A stretch of 49,486 nt of DNA from Phytoamicus setariae (GCF_016722925.1 NZ_JAEQNC010000023.1:1-49486); one strand, 5' to 3'. Positions 24,269 to 32,901 are shown, numbered from the stretch's first letter. The notes: generated by a model not told the origin, from the letters alone. Program-made: numbers and translations.

Positions 24269-24659
24269 GTGCCGGTTCTCTCGGGTTCAGACACAATGAT
24301 GCCTGCCGGCGGAGCGCATCTCATCTGATTTCCAGGCGTTGCACTTCAGTCTCTGGCGGCGTGCGACGGTCGAGCGGCGCGGGCGAGGGGTTTTGGATCG
24401 ACGGTTCTAAGTGTTGGCGAAAGAGAGGCCTCCGCCCGTTTGGCCGAGGGAACGACGATTCCGCCTAATTCATAACTCTTGATCCCAGCATCGAAAGTCG
24501 AATTTGAGCCAAATTTCCCTTATGCCCACTGCCGCAGTCAATGTTCTTGTCAGTACGGAATGTAAAAATCTGCCGTATGCTTTGTAAATCTCTTGCCATC
24601 TGCTCCGGAGTCGAGGACCCTTTCATTAGGTCACAAGAAAGCGAGTTGAGAAATTCAAT
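24269..24659. other. Divergent intergenic region before the second Rep gene
   Basis: About 390 bases separate the leftward gene at 24268 from the Rep-like gene at 24660. GC content falls towards the Rep gene (24460-24660), with TGTAAAAATC and TGTAAATC about 25-30 bases apart near 24560-24590. I see no clear array of iterons. An origin for the second initiator could lie here, but the sequence alone does not show it. Confidence 0.35.
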
Positions 24660-26018
24660 ATGAATAGAGCAGAGGGCGGGCCGGCAATTTGGGGTATCCA
24701 AACACGCGGAGCCGATCGCTTCGGCATCCGCGCATCTGATCTCGTGCGTGAGGCACGCTACGACAACCTCATCACCAGCCCGCGATTTGAATACGCGAAC
24801 GTGCTGATCAGTTCCGGCCGCTACGTCGAGCACGACGAGCTGACGGCACAGGATCAGGCTATCTATTACTATCTCATCGCGCGCATGCGCGACCACGTCA
24901 ACGCGCTTAACAGGGCCGATACGGCAATTGAAAAGCGAAGCGCGCTCTGGAATCGCGGGCTGTCAATCGAGATCTCGGTGCGCGACCTCGTCAGCTATAC
25001 CGGCACGGCCAGCCTCGTCCGCATCAGAGCGAGCCTCGAGCGCATTGCCAAAACAAGGTTATGCTACGATCTGCGTCGTCCGCTTGAACGTGATCTCAGT
25101 CCCAAAAGCCTGATCGAATTCTCGTCCATTCCGGATCGGCTGACGTCCGGGACAGTCATCCGCTACGCCATTGACCGCGCCATCCGCTCGACGATGGCGC
25201 GTGCTCGCCGCTATGTGCTCGTCGATCTCAATGCTTTCTCGCGATTTCGGTGTCGCTACGCGCCGCGGCTTTATCTCAGGCTTGCCATGCTTGCGACCTA
25301 CGACCGCGATCGGCGAAAATCCTGGACCCCCGATATCGCTGAGCTGGCAGATGCGCTGGGCTATCCGACAAAGGCGTTTCATCGAGCGAATTTTATTGCC
25401 ACAATCGACCGCGCGCTCCAGGAAATCCGGAATCTACCAGAAATCAATCGTCGTTTCGCAATCGCAGCCGCGATGCCATCGGCAGACGATATACGGTTTC
25501 GGTTCGCCACTAGCGGCACGCGAAAGACGCTCTATGACGTGCGCCGGCGGCTCCTGCCGCGCGACGCTTTGCGGCATGCCGAGGCCCGTGGTTGGGAGAT
25601 TGGCCTGCGCGAGCATCAATATATTAATGCGTCTCATATTGGCCATGCCGCTGCTTTCACCGGCGAACCGCCAATGGACCTCAGCAACGCCTGGCGATAC
25701 GATATCATCGCCGCTAATAACAATCCTCGCCACCCGATCGGCAGCATGCCTGGGGCGGAGTTCCTGGCACTGATCGATCGGTTTGGGGCTCCTGCGGCGT
25801 TCGAACACTGGTTGGGATTGAAGGGCTACGGATCGATCCTCGATGTGGATGACTACATCCCCAGCATCGAGCCGCCGGACGATTTGTTCGCCGGACTGAA
25901 TTATCATGAGATCAATGACCTTCTTGACCAAGTCGACAACGAGCTCCACGAGAAGTTGCCACCGCGCGTGCAGGACGAGGATGAGGATGTTTTCAGTGGG
26001 CTGCTGAATGCAATTTGA
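24660..26018 (+). CDS. Putative replication initiator, Rep_3-like winged-helix protein
   Basis: The 452-aa protein has two segments typical of tandem winged-helix Rep proteins. The first (about residues 65-150) reads QDQAIYYYLIARMRDHVNAL, SIEISVRDLVSYTGTASLVR and ASLERIAKTRLCYDLR. The second (about 205-275) reads YAPRLYLRLAMLATYDRDRR, WTPDIAELADALGYPTKAF and IDRALQEIRNLPEI. The helix-turn-helix after a strand LWNRGLSIEI and the late 'xxAxxEI' helix fit Rep_3/RepB initiators that bind iterons. The rest, including the acidic C-terminus (PPRVQDEDEDVFSG), is not assigned. A role in replication is inferred; a different DNA-binding role is possible. Confidence 0.5.
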   Translation: MNRAEGGPAIWGIQTRGADRFGIRASDLVREARYDNLITSPRFEYANVLISSGRYVEHDELTAQDQAIYYYLIARMRDHVNALNRADTAIEKRSALWNRGLSIEISVRDLVSYTGTASLVRIRASLERIAKTRLCYDLRRPLERDLSPKSLIEFSSIPDRLTSGTVIRYAIDRAIRSTMARARRYVLVDLNAFSRFRCRYAPRLYLRLAMLATYDRDRRKSWTPDIAELADALGYPTKAFHRANFIATIDRALQEIRNLPEINRRFAIAAAMPSADDIRFRFATSGTRKTLYDVRRRLLPRDALRHAEARGWEIGLREHQYINASHIGHAAAFTGEPPMDLSNAWRYDIIAANNNPRHPIGSMPGAEFLALIDRFGAPAAFEHWLGLKGYGSILDVDDYIPSIEPPDDLFAGLNYHEINDLLDQVDNELHEKLPPRVQDEDEDVFSGLLNAI

Positions 26019-26073
26019 AGACCCCAGCCTGCTATTCCGCGCGCCTTGGTTCGGCGCACTTCAATCTTGAATT

Positions 26074-26757
26074 TTAGGTGATCACGGATGTGGGAAGTCT
26101 GGACACCCGGTCGTCCGCACCGGCGAACATCGCCATCAATAGATCGCGCTGCGGTCCGGCGGGTAACGTGTAAATATTGTCGCCGATGACGAGATGCCCG
26201 CGAACATCGCGCGAAAGCCCGCTGATCCGGTATGCCGCCGCAATCGGCAACTCTCCGATGCGCCGAAGCACGTCGGTCACCGGATCGAGGGCGATGGACG
26301 GGCTCAATCCGAAACAGTGCGGATAGCGATCATGAAGCCGGCCGGTCATTCGGATGAGATCGTCAGCAACCGGATCGTATTGCCAATCGCCGTCGCGCAT
26401 GCGCCGCCATGGCTTGCGATGGGTGTCGTAGCGCACGGTGCCAGCGCGTGCCTCGAGGTCCTGGTGCGCCCAGCAGCGGGTCGACAGACAGCCATACTTT
26501 CCGCGGCGATGTTCGCCGGGCGCACCGCAGGCCCCGCAAACATACATACTTCTGAACTCGGCGCGCACGACGACCTTGCCGATCGCGCGAAAAATTTCGC
26601 TGCGCTCGACATAGTCGACACGCAGCCGGCCATGGGCCTCACGGCAAAGGATGCCGGTCATCCGTAGCGATGCGGCGTTGAGTTCATCGACCATGCGCAT
26701 GATGATCGGAATCCAGCCGTCGCGGCAGCGGATATCGACGTCTTCGATCCTGATCAT
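26074..26757 (-). CDS. Hypothetical Cys-rich (zinc-ribbon-like) protein
   Basis: The 227-aa protein MIRIEDVDIRCRDGWIPIIM... carries a cluster CGACGAPGEHRRGKYGC with a further CW six residues on, a CxxC...C...C pattern that could bind zinc. It also has a C-terminal part GHLVIGDNIYTLPAGPQRDL. No family is recognised. Its ATG directly follows the stop of the phosphoesterase gene (TAG-ATG), so the two are translated together. It is the last gene of the AAA-protease/phosphoesterase operon. Confidence 0.6.
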   Translation of the reverse strand: MIRIEDVDIRCRDGWIPIIMRMVDELNAASLRMTGILCREAHGRLRVDYVERSEIFRAIGKVVVRAEFRSMYVCGACGAPGEHRRGKYGCLSTRCWAHQDLEARAGTVRYDTHRKPWRRMRDGDWQYDPVADDLIRMTGRLHDRYPHCFGLSPSIALDPVTDVLRRIGELPIAAAYRISGLSRDVRGHLVIGDNIYTLPAGPQRDLLMAMFAGADDRVSRLPTSVIT

Positions 26758-27297
26758 CTAGGCCTCCATACCAGCCGTGAGCTCGGCGAACGTCCGCGGC
26801 GTGAAATCGACATCGGGCAAATCGACACCGACATCGCGCGAGCGGCCAAAGCCGGGAAGCTTGCCATGCGAATGGCCATAAAAATGCCAGCCGCCATGAT
26901 GCTGACCGGGCCAGACGCGGTGCGCGTAATGCGCGAGATAAATCCGCCGGCCCTCGTCCTTGATTTCCATTGCCTGGGCCGGCGAAGCGGCCCAAGCCAG
27001 CCCGGCGATGGTCGGGTGGAGCGAGCCATCCCTACGCACGTCGTGATTGCCGACGATCAGGAATTTTTGGCCATGCAGCCGCTCGAAAATCCAGCGCACG
27101 CGCTCAGCGTTGCCGAGTTCGAAGGCAAAATCTCCCAAGTGATAGACGAGGTCGCTCTCGCCGACCGCAGCATTCCAACGCCGGATCATCTGCTCGTCCA
27201 TCGCGCCCACATGCCGAAACGGACGATCGCAGTGGCCGATAATGGTGTTGTGTGAAAAGTGGGTATCAGCGACGTAGAATTTGCGCACGAAGCCCAT
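26758..27297 (-). CDS. Calcineurin-like metallophosphoesterase
   Basis: A 179-aa protein starts at ATG 27297 (MGFVRKFYVADTHFSHNTII), with GGAGG six bases upstream. All metal ligand motifs of the family are present: VADTHFSH (about 9-16), LVYHLGDFAF, FLIVGNHDVRRD, LAHYAHRVWP and HFYGHSHGKLPG. It is the short, stand-alone type seen in phage and plasmid genomes. Possible substrates are nucleotides, phosphodiesters or nucleic-acid ends. The ribosome-binding site overlaps the end of the upstream AAA/M41 gene, so translation is coupled. Confidence 0.85.
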   Translation of the reverse strand: MGFVRKFYVADTHFSHNTIIGHCDRPFRHVGAMDEQMIRRWNAAVGESDLVYHLGDFAFELGNAERVRWIFERLHGQKFLIVGNHDVRRDGSLHPTIAGLAWAASPAQAMEIKDEGRRIYLAHYAHRVWPGQHHGGWHFYGHSHGKLPGFGRSRDVGVDLPDVDFTPRTFAELTAGMEA

Positions 27298-27298
27298 A

Positions 27299-29203
27299 TC
27301 AACCTCCCTGGATCGCATGAATTTCCGCGCGGGTCTGCGCCCGACGGACCAGTCCAACGACCTCCGCGCCGTCGATGCGGTGCTCTGTGATCAGCCGGTC
27401 GGCGAGCGCCTCGACGACCTCGCGAAATCGCTCGACAATCTCTGTCGCTCGAGCTCGTTGCTGTTGCAGCAGCTCATCTACCTTTGCTGCAAGGGCTGGA
27501 CGGTGCCGGATCGCCCGGGTGATCTCGTCGGCATGGAGATCACCAGGCGATACCAGGCTGCCGCTCATACCGAAATTGTCGACCATGGTCGCCGCCCAGA
27601 CCGAAGCCTGCGCGAGGTCGTGGACGACACCGTCGCAATGCCCACCGAGGAAAACCGTTTCCGCGGCGATCCCGCCCAACGTCATCGCGATCAGGTCTTC
27701 ATAATGCCGACGATCTCGCCGTGCACCGCAGTCAATCACCCATGCCGCCACGCCGGCCGACTGTGTGGTACCGTCGACCGCGTACGTCGCCTCGATCTGA
27801 ACCTGGTGCAATTCGCTTACGTCCAATACGACACCGACGACGGCATGGCCCGCTTCGTGGATCGCACTGGCGCGGAGGTAGTCCGGCGAATAGGCCGTTC
27901 GCTCGGGAACAGCAGCGAGCACGTCAGCCGGAGAAACAGTGCGGCGTTCACGTCGAGCGGCGCGCCGGGCATCTCGTGCGATGCGCTCAAGATCTGCTCC
28001 GGACATGCCGTCCGTGTGTCTGACGGCCTCGGGGACGACGATATCAGCTTGCAGGTGCCAGCGCAAAATCGCGCCGCGGGCCTGGGCATCGGGCAGGGGA
28101 ATCTGGATATGCCGATCCAGGCGGCCGGCGCGCTTGATCGCCGGATCCACGATGTCAGGATTGTTGCAGGCTCCGATGACGACAACGCCATCCCGTCCGC
28201 CCGCGCCGTCCAGGCATTCGAGAAGCGCGTTGACCACCTGGCGAGACCATTCCGCATGCCATTCGGGCTGCGTATCGCGGTCAGCAAAGCTGTCGATCTC
28301 GTCGATCATCAGAATTGCGGGAGCGTTAGCACCGGCACGCTCAAAGCTTTCGCGCATGCGGCGGATCAGATCACCCTGCCCCGAACCCTTCGAAAACCAT
28401 TTGCCGTAACTCGCCAGCTCCAGATGTGCACCACAGGTCTCGGCGAGGGCTGCGGCATAGGTCGTCTTGCCGCAGCCCGGAGGGCCGGACAGCAACAGGC
28501 CGCGGTCGACATCGTCCCAAGCGATTGCGCCGTCGCGGAAATCGCGGAGGTCCTGCGCAAGCTGGAGACCCCAGGTCTTGGCCTCGCCGTAGCCAAACAA
28601 ATCTTCGAGCCGGGGGGATGTCGGCTTTTTGGGTGCTGGCGGCCCGGGATCGGCCACGACGGTGGGCAGGCTGCGGACGGCGCGCACAATATTTGTGCCG
28701 CGGCGCAGCAGATAATCGCGGTCCTGCGCCCGCATCAGCGCCAGGCGCTCGGCGACATCGTCCGGAATTTGGCGTTTGAACCGCAGGCGCGCGACCTGCT
28801 GGACAAGGGCTGAGGAGATTTCGCCGATCGAGACGACATTCGTCGCGCCGGCACGCGCAATAGCATCGATCCGGTCCCGCGCCTCAGCGACAACCAGAGA
28901 CAGAACACGATTGTGTTTCGAAGCCAGATCGCCGGTCGCTCGTTCGTTGACGAGCACGACAACCGGCGACGGGGGCGAGGGCGGAAAGCCCGCGCTCAGA
29001 TCAAATTCCAGATCGGTATCTTCCGCCTCGAAAATGGCTTCGGCTGCGGCCTGCCATTGGCGAACCGGGGCGGCTTCGGGCAGAAAGATGATCAGATGAT
29101 ACGCCATTGCACGGCGATAGGGACGCAAGACGCGACGCAGGACGATGTCGGCGAGGTGATACTCAAACGTATCAGGCGCTTTGCGCCAGTGAGATGAGGA
29201 CAT
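27299..29203 (-). CDS. FtsH-like AAA+ ATPase / M41 zinc metalloprotease without membrane anchor
   Basis: The 634-aa protein has an unassigned N-terminal region (1-200, with no transmembrane helix). An AAA+ module follows, with Walker A GPPGCGKT (about 240-247), Walker B ILMIDEID (297-304) and the arginine-finger box RAGRLDR (about 359-365). An M41 peptidase domain then has the zinc motif HEAGH (449-453) and the third ligand context HDLAQAS (Asp near 529), preceded by LGGIAAETVFLGG. Housekeeping FtsH (about 640 aa) has two N-terminal membrane helices and pulls membrane proteins; this one should be cytosolic. It starts at ATG 29203 after GGAG. It heads a tight operon with the phosphoesterase and the Cys-rich gene. 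Confidence 0.9.
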   Translation of the reverse strand: MSSSHWRKAPDTFEYHLADIVLRRVLRPYRRAMAYHLIIFLPEAAPVRQWQAAAEAIFEAEDTDLEFDLSAGFPPSPPSPVVVLVNERATGDLASKHNRVLSLVVAEARDRIDAIARAGATNVVSIGEISSALVQQVARLRFKRQIPDDVAERLALMRAQDRDYLLRRGTNIVRAVRSLPTVVADPGPPAPKKPTSPRLEDLFGYGEAKTWGLQLAQDLRDFRDGAIAWDDVDRGLLLSGPPGCGKTTYAAALAETCGAHLELASYGKWFSKGSGQGDLIRRMRESFERAGANAPAILMIDEIDSFADRDTQPEWHAEWSRQVVNALLECLDGAGGRDGVVVIGACNNPDIVDPAIKRAGRLDRHIQIPLPDAQARGAILRWHLQADIVVPEAVRHTDGMSGADLERIARDARRAARRERRTVSPADVLAAVPERTAYSPDYLRASAIHEAGHAVVGVVLDVSELHQVQIEATYAVDGTTQSAGVAAWVIDCGARRDRRHYEDLIAMTLGGIAAETVFLGGHCDGVVHDLAQASVWAATMVDNFGMSGSLVSPGDLHADEITRAIRHRPALAAKVDELLQQQRARATEIVERFREVVEALADRLITEHRIDGAEVVGLVRRAQTRAEIHAIQGG

Positions 29204-29315
29204 TTGTGGACTCCGAATGCAGGAATAGCCGTCCGCCGGGGCGGAGTGAAAAAATCAGGCTATCGGTGCTATTCGAAGGGTGCGCATGGGGTCCTCGTCG
29301 GCTTCAATGAACCAC

Positions 29316-29344
29316 AATCTATCCGCGTATTTTTTAGGGGTCAA
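29316..29344 (-). promoter_or_regulatory. Sigma70-type promoter of the AAA/M41 operon
   Basis: On the minus strand TTGACC (29344-29339) is followed after 17 bases by TAGATT (29321-29316). Five of six -35 positions and four of six -10 positions match consensus. The predicted start, near 29309, leaves a leader of about 105 nt before the ATG at 29203. Confidence 0.6.
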
Positions 29345-29409
29345 CCAGAATGCCGCGTACCTGGTTAACGAAGGGCGATCGCGCAGACATGCCACCTGGA
29401 AATGTCTGC
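29343..29409. terminator. Two nested-spacer dyads between the unknown gene and the AAA/M41 promoter
   Basis: GCAGACAT/ATGTCTGC (29383-29390 with 29402-29409) and AACCAG/CTGGTT (29343-29348 with 29361-29366) lie in the gap downstream of the 330-aa gene. The first could form a hairpin ending the upstream transcript, but lacks a T-run. The second overlaps the -35 box of the operon promoter on its upstream side and could be an operator. Roles are inferred. Confidence 0.3.
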
Positions 29410-29431
29410 ACCTCGCACTAATCGACTCCCG

Positions 29432-30424
29432 CTACACGTCGATCACCAGGTCGACGAGATCAGCAAACGCTCCCAAATGCCGCCGCGATCGTGGGTACTC
29501 AAAAGCTCTGGAAAGGTCGTAGGCGGCGACCTGAGGCACTTTGCCCGGATCAGTCATGCAGGCCCAGTCGATCAGGACCTCGAACGATGCGGGCGCTTCG
29601 TCCAGCACCGCGTTGACGAAGGCCCCGCATCGCAGGTGGTACGGAAGTAGGATCGATATGCCGGAGAATTCCGGGACTTCCTCGTCGCTGAAGGTAATAC
29701 CGCTCCAGCCGACATGGAGATAGCGCTTGCCGATGAAGAACTCCGGAAACGCCGAAAACTTCTCGATCAGACCCGCAAATTGCCGGCGTATCACATGCCT
29801 GCGCCGCCGAAGACCGCGTTGGTATAGACTGTCGCAAGCGCGAAACGCTTGATCAGGGAGCCGGATCCGCACCGGGGGGTTGTCGAGCAATCGGCCGAGG
29901 CGCGAGTCACGCAAACTCAGGCTTTGCCCGCCGGGGTTGATGGCACAGAGCAACAGCATCTGGCCGATTTCGCCCCGGAACCGGACGAACAGATCGTGGA
30001 CCCAGGCAAGCGTGTCCGTGTCGTCGAAGTCGTGATAAAATGCCACCCCGTAGTAGGAGTCGTGATCCCGCCAATAGTCGGAAGGGCAGTCGTAGAATTC
30101 AAACGATTCCGCTGAAATCCGCATCGAATGCCCCGCGGCACTGGCATGGGGCTCTTCGATCAGATGTTTCTTGATGTTTCGGATTATCATATCGATCTCC
30201 TCGACCATGATATCCTCAGCCCTGCCGAGAAGGGCTTTGATCTTGGCGATAGGGTCTTTCGTCATCACAGGACGTTCGTCGCCGGCCAGCAGGTTAGAGC
30301 CGGCGGAATCCGCAAGAATGTCTTCGACGAAAACCTCGCGCCTTGCGCTGTCGCTGGCCCATTTGCAAATGACCTCGCGCACTTGCTCTTGCAATCCAGA
30401 GATCGCTGAAATCGTCTCAATCAT
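29432..30424 (-). CDS. Unrecognised protein (330 aa)
   Basis: ATG 30424 (MIETISAISGLQEQVREVIC) is preceded by GAGGA seven bases upstream; the frame is open to 30505 without a site. The protein is soluble, with an N-terminal helical region (AKIKALLGRAEDIMVEEIDM, IIRNIKKHLIEE) and a globular part rich in aromatic residues (FYDCPSDYWRDHDSYYGVAF, GYHDFDDTDTLAWVHDLF-type strands, EFFIGKRYLHVGWSGITFSD). It ends LGAFADLVDLVIDV. No family is recognised. It follows the DNA methyltransferase by 82 bases on the same strand. Confidence 0.6.
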   Translation of the reverse strand: MIETISAISGLQEQVREVICKWASDSARREVFVEDILADSAGSNLLAGDERPVMTKDPIAKIKALLGRAEDIMVEEIDMIIRNIKKHLIEEPHASAAGHSMRISAESFEFYDCPSDYWRDHDSYYGVAFYHDFDDTDTLAWVHDLFVRFRGEIGQMLLLCAINPGGQSLSLRDSRLGRLLDNPPVRIRLPDQAFRACDSLYQRGLRRRRHVIRRQFAGLIEKFSAFPEFFIGKRYLHVGWSGITFSDEEVPEFSGISILLPYHLRCGAFVNAVLDEAPASFEVLIDWACMTDPGKVPQVAAYDLSRAFEYPRSRRHLGAFADLVDLVIDV

Positions 30425-30505
30425 GATGTCCTCGTTTTCTTTGTCTGGAGATTGGGTTGAAATCACGGGCCGAACCGCCGCCGCTTCGGCGCTGGCCCGC
30501 CGCAC

Positions 30506-31486
30506 TCACGCGCCGAGCTGCGTGGATTGGATGAGCTCCGCAGACCGGTGGTGCTCCAGGATCGCGCGGCCGATCTCCGCGGCAAGCGCGCAGGGTACGG
30601 CATTGCCGATCATCTGCTCCACGGCCGTTTTCGACCCACGCCACTCGTAGTCCTCGGGAAACGTCTGCATCCGCGCCCGCTCCGAGGTCGTCAGCGCCCT
30701 GACGGTCCTGATGTCGGCGGTATCGCCGGGGTGCGGCGCGAGATTGCGCGGCACCGGACGGTTGACACCGCGGATCGTTGCGGAGGGCTCGTCGACGGAA
30801 AACACGGCCCGCCGGGCGTAGCTTCGCGGATGGCGGTAATAGTGTTCGACATCGAGGTCCGGACCAAAATACTCGCGAACCGTCATCGGCGCGTCGGAAA
30901 GCGGGGCAGGGGGCATCAGCCAATTGTCGTTCGCGTCCCGCTTGGCGACCAGAACGGACCGTTTGCGGCGCTGCGGCACGCCATAAAACGCGGCATCCAG
31001 GACGAAGACTGACAGGCCGTAGCCGGCGGCGCGCAGCCTCGCCATCGCCGCGTCATAGGCTTTTGTGCATGTCGCCTGAGCGACGTTTACTATCAGGAGA
31101 TACTGGCAGTCCAGGTCGATGCCAATTCTGGCAAAAGCGTAAGTCAGATCCGCGCGTTCACCCTCTCTGCGGGCCACCCCGGCACTGGAAAAGTCCTCGC
31201 AAGGCAGGCCGCCCACGATCATATTTGGTTGATAGGGATTGAGTGCTGCGACGGCCGCATCCACACTGGACAAATCCAATTTGTACGCGTTGTGGTGATG
31301 ACTGGCGCGGTACGTCTCGATTGCCGCTGCCGAATGATCGAGACCGATCACGACATCCAGGCCAGCAGCGACAAGCCCGGTCGTCAGACCGCCGGCACCG
31401 CAGAACAAATCTGCGACCTTCAATGTGTCTCCATAAATCGCGGGCTGATTAATGTATTTCTTGCGCTTACTTTCTGTATAACCCAT
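30506..31486 (-). CDS. Cytosine-5 DNA methyltransferase with divergent motifs
   Basis: The 326-aa protein has C5-methyltransferase motifs in order: I DLFCGAGGL (26-34), IV GGLPCEDFSSAG (92-103, catalytic Cys96), VIII PQRRKRS (171-177), IX RTVRALTTSERARMQTFPED (about 260-279) and X QMIGNAVP (291-298). Motif VI, normally ENV, reads VNV (133-135), so the Glu that contacts the target cytosine is absent. Motif IV has L instead of the second P and E instead of Q in PPCQ. Activity is therefore uncertain. It may be an orphan methyltransferase or a degenerate one; no restriction endonuclease is adjacent. The start is ATG 31486 (MGYTESKRKKYINQPAIYGD). Confidence 0.85.
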   Translation of the reverse strand: MGYTESKRKKYINQPAIYGDTLKVADLFCGAGGLTTGLVAAGLDVVIGLDHSAAAIETYRASHHHNAYKLDLSSVDAAVAALNPYQPNMIVGGLPCEDFSSAGVARREGERADLTYAFARIGIDLDCQYLLIVNVAQATCTKAYDAAMARLRAAGYGLSVFVLDAAFYGVPQRRKRSVLVAKRDANDNWLMPPAPLSDAPMTVREYFGPDLDVEHYYRHPRSYARRAVFSVDEPSATIRGVNRPVPRNLAPHPGDTADIRTVRALTTSERARMQTFPEDYEWRGSKTAVEQMIGNAVPCALAAEIGRAILEHHRSAELIQSTQLGA

Positions 31487-32149
31487 CCGTATTCTCCGTT
31501 TCCTGATGCGTTATACGAATGCTCATCCGAGATGTTGGCGCTGTAAATACTAAATATGGAAATATTGTCTGGAATATTTCATTTATATTTCTTGCAAAAG
31601 ATCATTTTTTGAAGACGACATTTTCGTCTTTCCTGACTCTGACCTCGGTGCGCAAAACAGCGGGCTGCTGACAAGGCTGTGACGCAGCTCCTGAACGGTC
31701 GGGATCTTTTTCCGGCGGAGGCGTGGCTAGTCATCAAGACGTGACAAGCTCTTCATCGGCAGAAGAGTGCAACAGTGTGTGTCATAAGAACGCCCGCGCG
31801 TGAGCTTCAGTTTTCAGAGAAAAGCAATGGAGCACCACGAAATAAAACCTCCGCATGCGCAAATTCTTCTCTTCCCATGAGCGAATTTCTCGGCAACCCT
31901 TTGAAGGTGAGCCAACGCGGGAACCGTCGAGTGACAGAGTCCAATGAAACAACCGTCAAATCAAACAGATGCCGGCAACCGATAAACTTTATCGGCCAAT
32001 AACCTGAGCTGGGCGTTCGGCGGCATTGCTTCCGATTAGCTTGGCCGCACGCAGCTAACTCAAAGCCAGAAAATCAGAATACGCACGTTTTCCCGGGCCG
32101 GCTCTTCGCCTCGCCCCTGGAAGGCGTGCGTCCAAAATCAGGAGAACCG
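31487..32149. other. Divergent intergenic region with AT-rich dyad
   Basis: This is the space between the leftward methyltransferase and the rightward gene at 32150. The 31535-31620 part is very AT-rich and holds the perfect dyad GAAATATT/AATATTTC (31559-31566 with 31573-31580, 6-base spacer), 73 bases before the methyltransferase start. This is a good place for its promoter and an operator. A second stem, AAGACGA/TCGTCTT (31612-31618 with 31624-31630), has no T-run. The remaining 500 bases contain no gene I can support. Confidence 0.45.
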
Positions 32150-32293
32150 ATGTTCAACGAATTCGAAATCCGCCGTCACTACACCGGCCGGTTCAGCATG
32201 ACCTACGGCGAAGCCGCAGCCGCGCTCGACGACCGTCGCTATATCTTAGAGTTCGCCACTGCCCGCGAACTCGGACGCGGAAGCCCTGGCTGA
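32150..32293 (+). CDS. Hypothetical small protein (47 aa)
   Basis: ATG 32150 follows GGAG at 32141-32144. The product MFNEFEIRRHYTGRFSMTYG continues EAAAALDDRRYILEFATARE and stops soon after at TGA 32293. In the next frame the sequence continues EALADCHAPP, so the end may be frameshifted. The family is not recognised. It opens a rightward run of small plasmid genes. Confidence 0.45.
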   Translation: MFNEFEIRRHYTGRFSMTYGEAAAALDDRRYILEFATARELGRGSPG

Positions 32294-32349
32294 CTGCCAC
32301 GCACCGCCGATCCACCAACAGATCACAACCGGATGAAGGAATATCCAGA

Positions 32350-32901
32350 ATGAAAGCCCTCCAATCTCAAACGCGACACATCCACGAGCTTGTCGAAGCC
32401 ACCCCGATTGCCGAAATGATCAGAGATCTGGACAACGGGTCTCTACCACCCGTCGCGAAGAAGCAGTATCTGGAAGAAAGGTATCGGTCCCTTGCCGGCC
32501 CGGGATACGACCTCGAAGCATGCATGTCACATGCTTGTGCCGCCCAGGCCGACAAATCTGGGGCCGTTTTGATCATCATGGATCGTGATGGCAAGCGGGT
32601 GTTCGGGCAGGTCAATGATCCCGGCTGCGCCTTCAACGATTCCCGAATGCAGATGGCGTTCCGTTCGCTGGTAAAATCCATTCCAGCGCGGCACTCCGTT
32701 GCTGCGGCCAAGCGGTCGGCGAGGGATGGAACTCCCACGCGATCGATCGAGTATCCGATCGTGGTCATGCCGGAATTCAACTACGTCGGCGAGCGATGCG
32801 CCGCGGCAGTCCAGCGTTACGGCCGATACCTGACGTCATATCGCGTTCCGGTGCAGCCCGCTGCATTAACGACTGAGCCGGCTCGGTCTGCCCTACGGTA
32901 G
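32350..32901 (+). CDS. Hypothetical protein (183 aa)
   Basis: ATG 32350 follows GAAGGAATATCCAGA. The protein begins with helices (MKALQSQTRHIHELVEATPI, then LEERYRSLAGPGYDLEACMS). A strand-like core reads SGAVLIIMDRDGKRVFGQVN, and the protein ends with IVVMPEFNYVGERCAAAVQR. No family is recognised. It is 56 bases downstream of the 47-aa gene, likely in the same transcript. Confidence 0.5.
   Translation: MKALQSQTRHIHELVEATPIAEMIRDLDNGSLPPVAKKQYLEERYRSLAGPGYDLEACMSHACAAQADKSGAVLIIMDRDGKRVFGQVNDPGCAFNDSRMQMAFRSLVKSIPARHSVAAAKRSARDGTPTRSIEYPIVVMPEFNYVGERCAAAVQRYGRYLTSYRVPVQPAALTTEPARSALR

Noticed and set aside
27281-28813. 510-codon open frame on the plus strand
   Set aside because: It lies antisense to the AAA/M41 gene, whose motifs are all present on the minus strand; long antisense frames are expected in high-GC DNA.
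31612-31630. Stem AAGACGA/TCGTCTT as a terminator
   Set aside because: No T-run on either strand side and no gene ends close by; kept only as a note in the intergenic entry.
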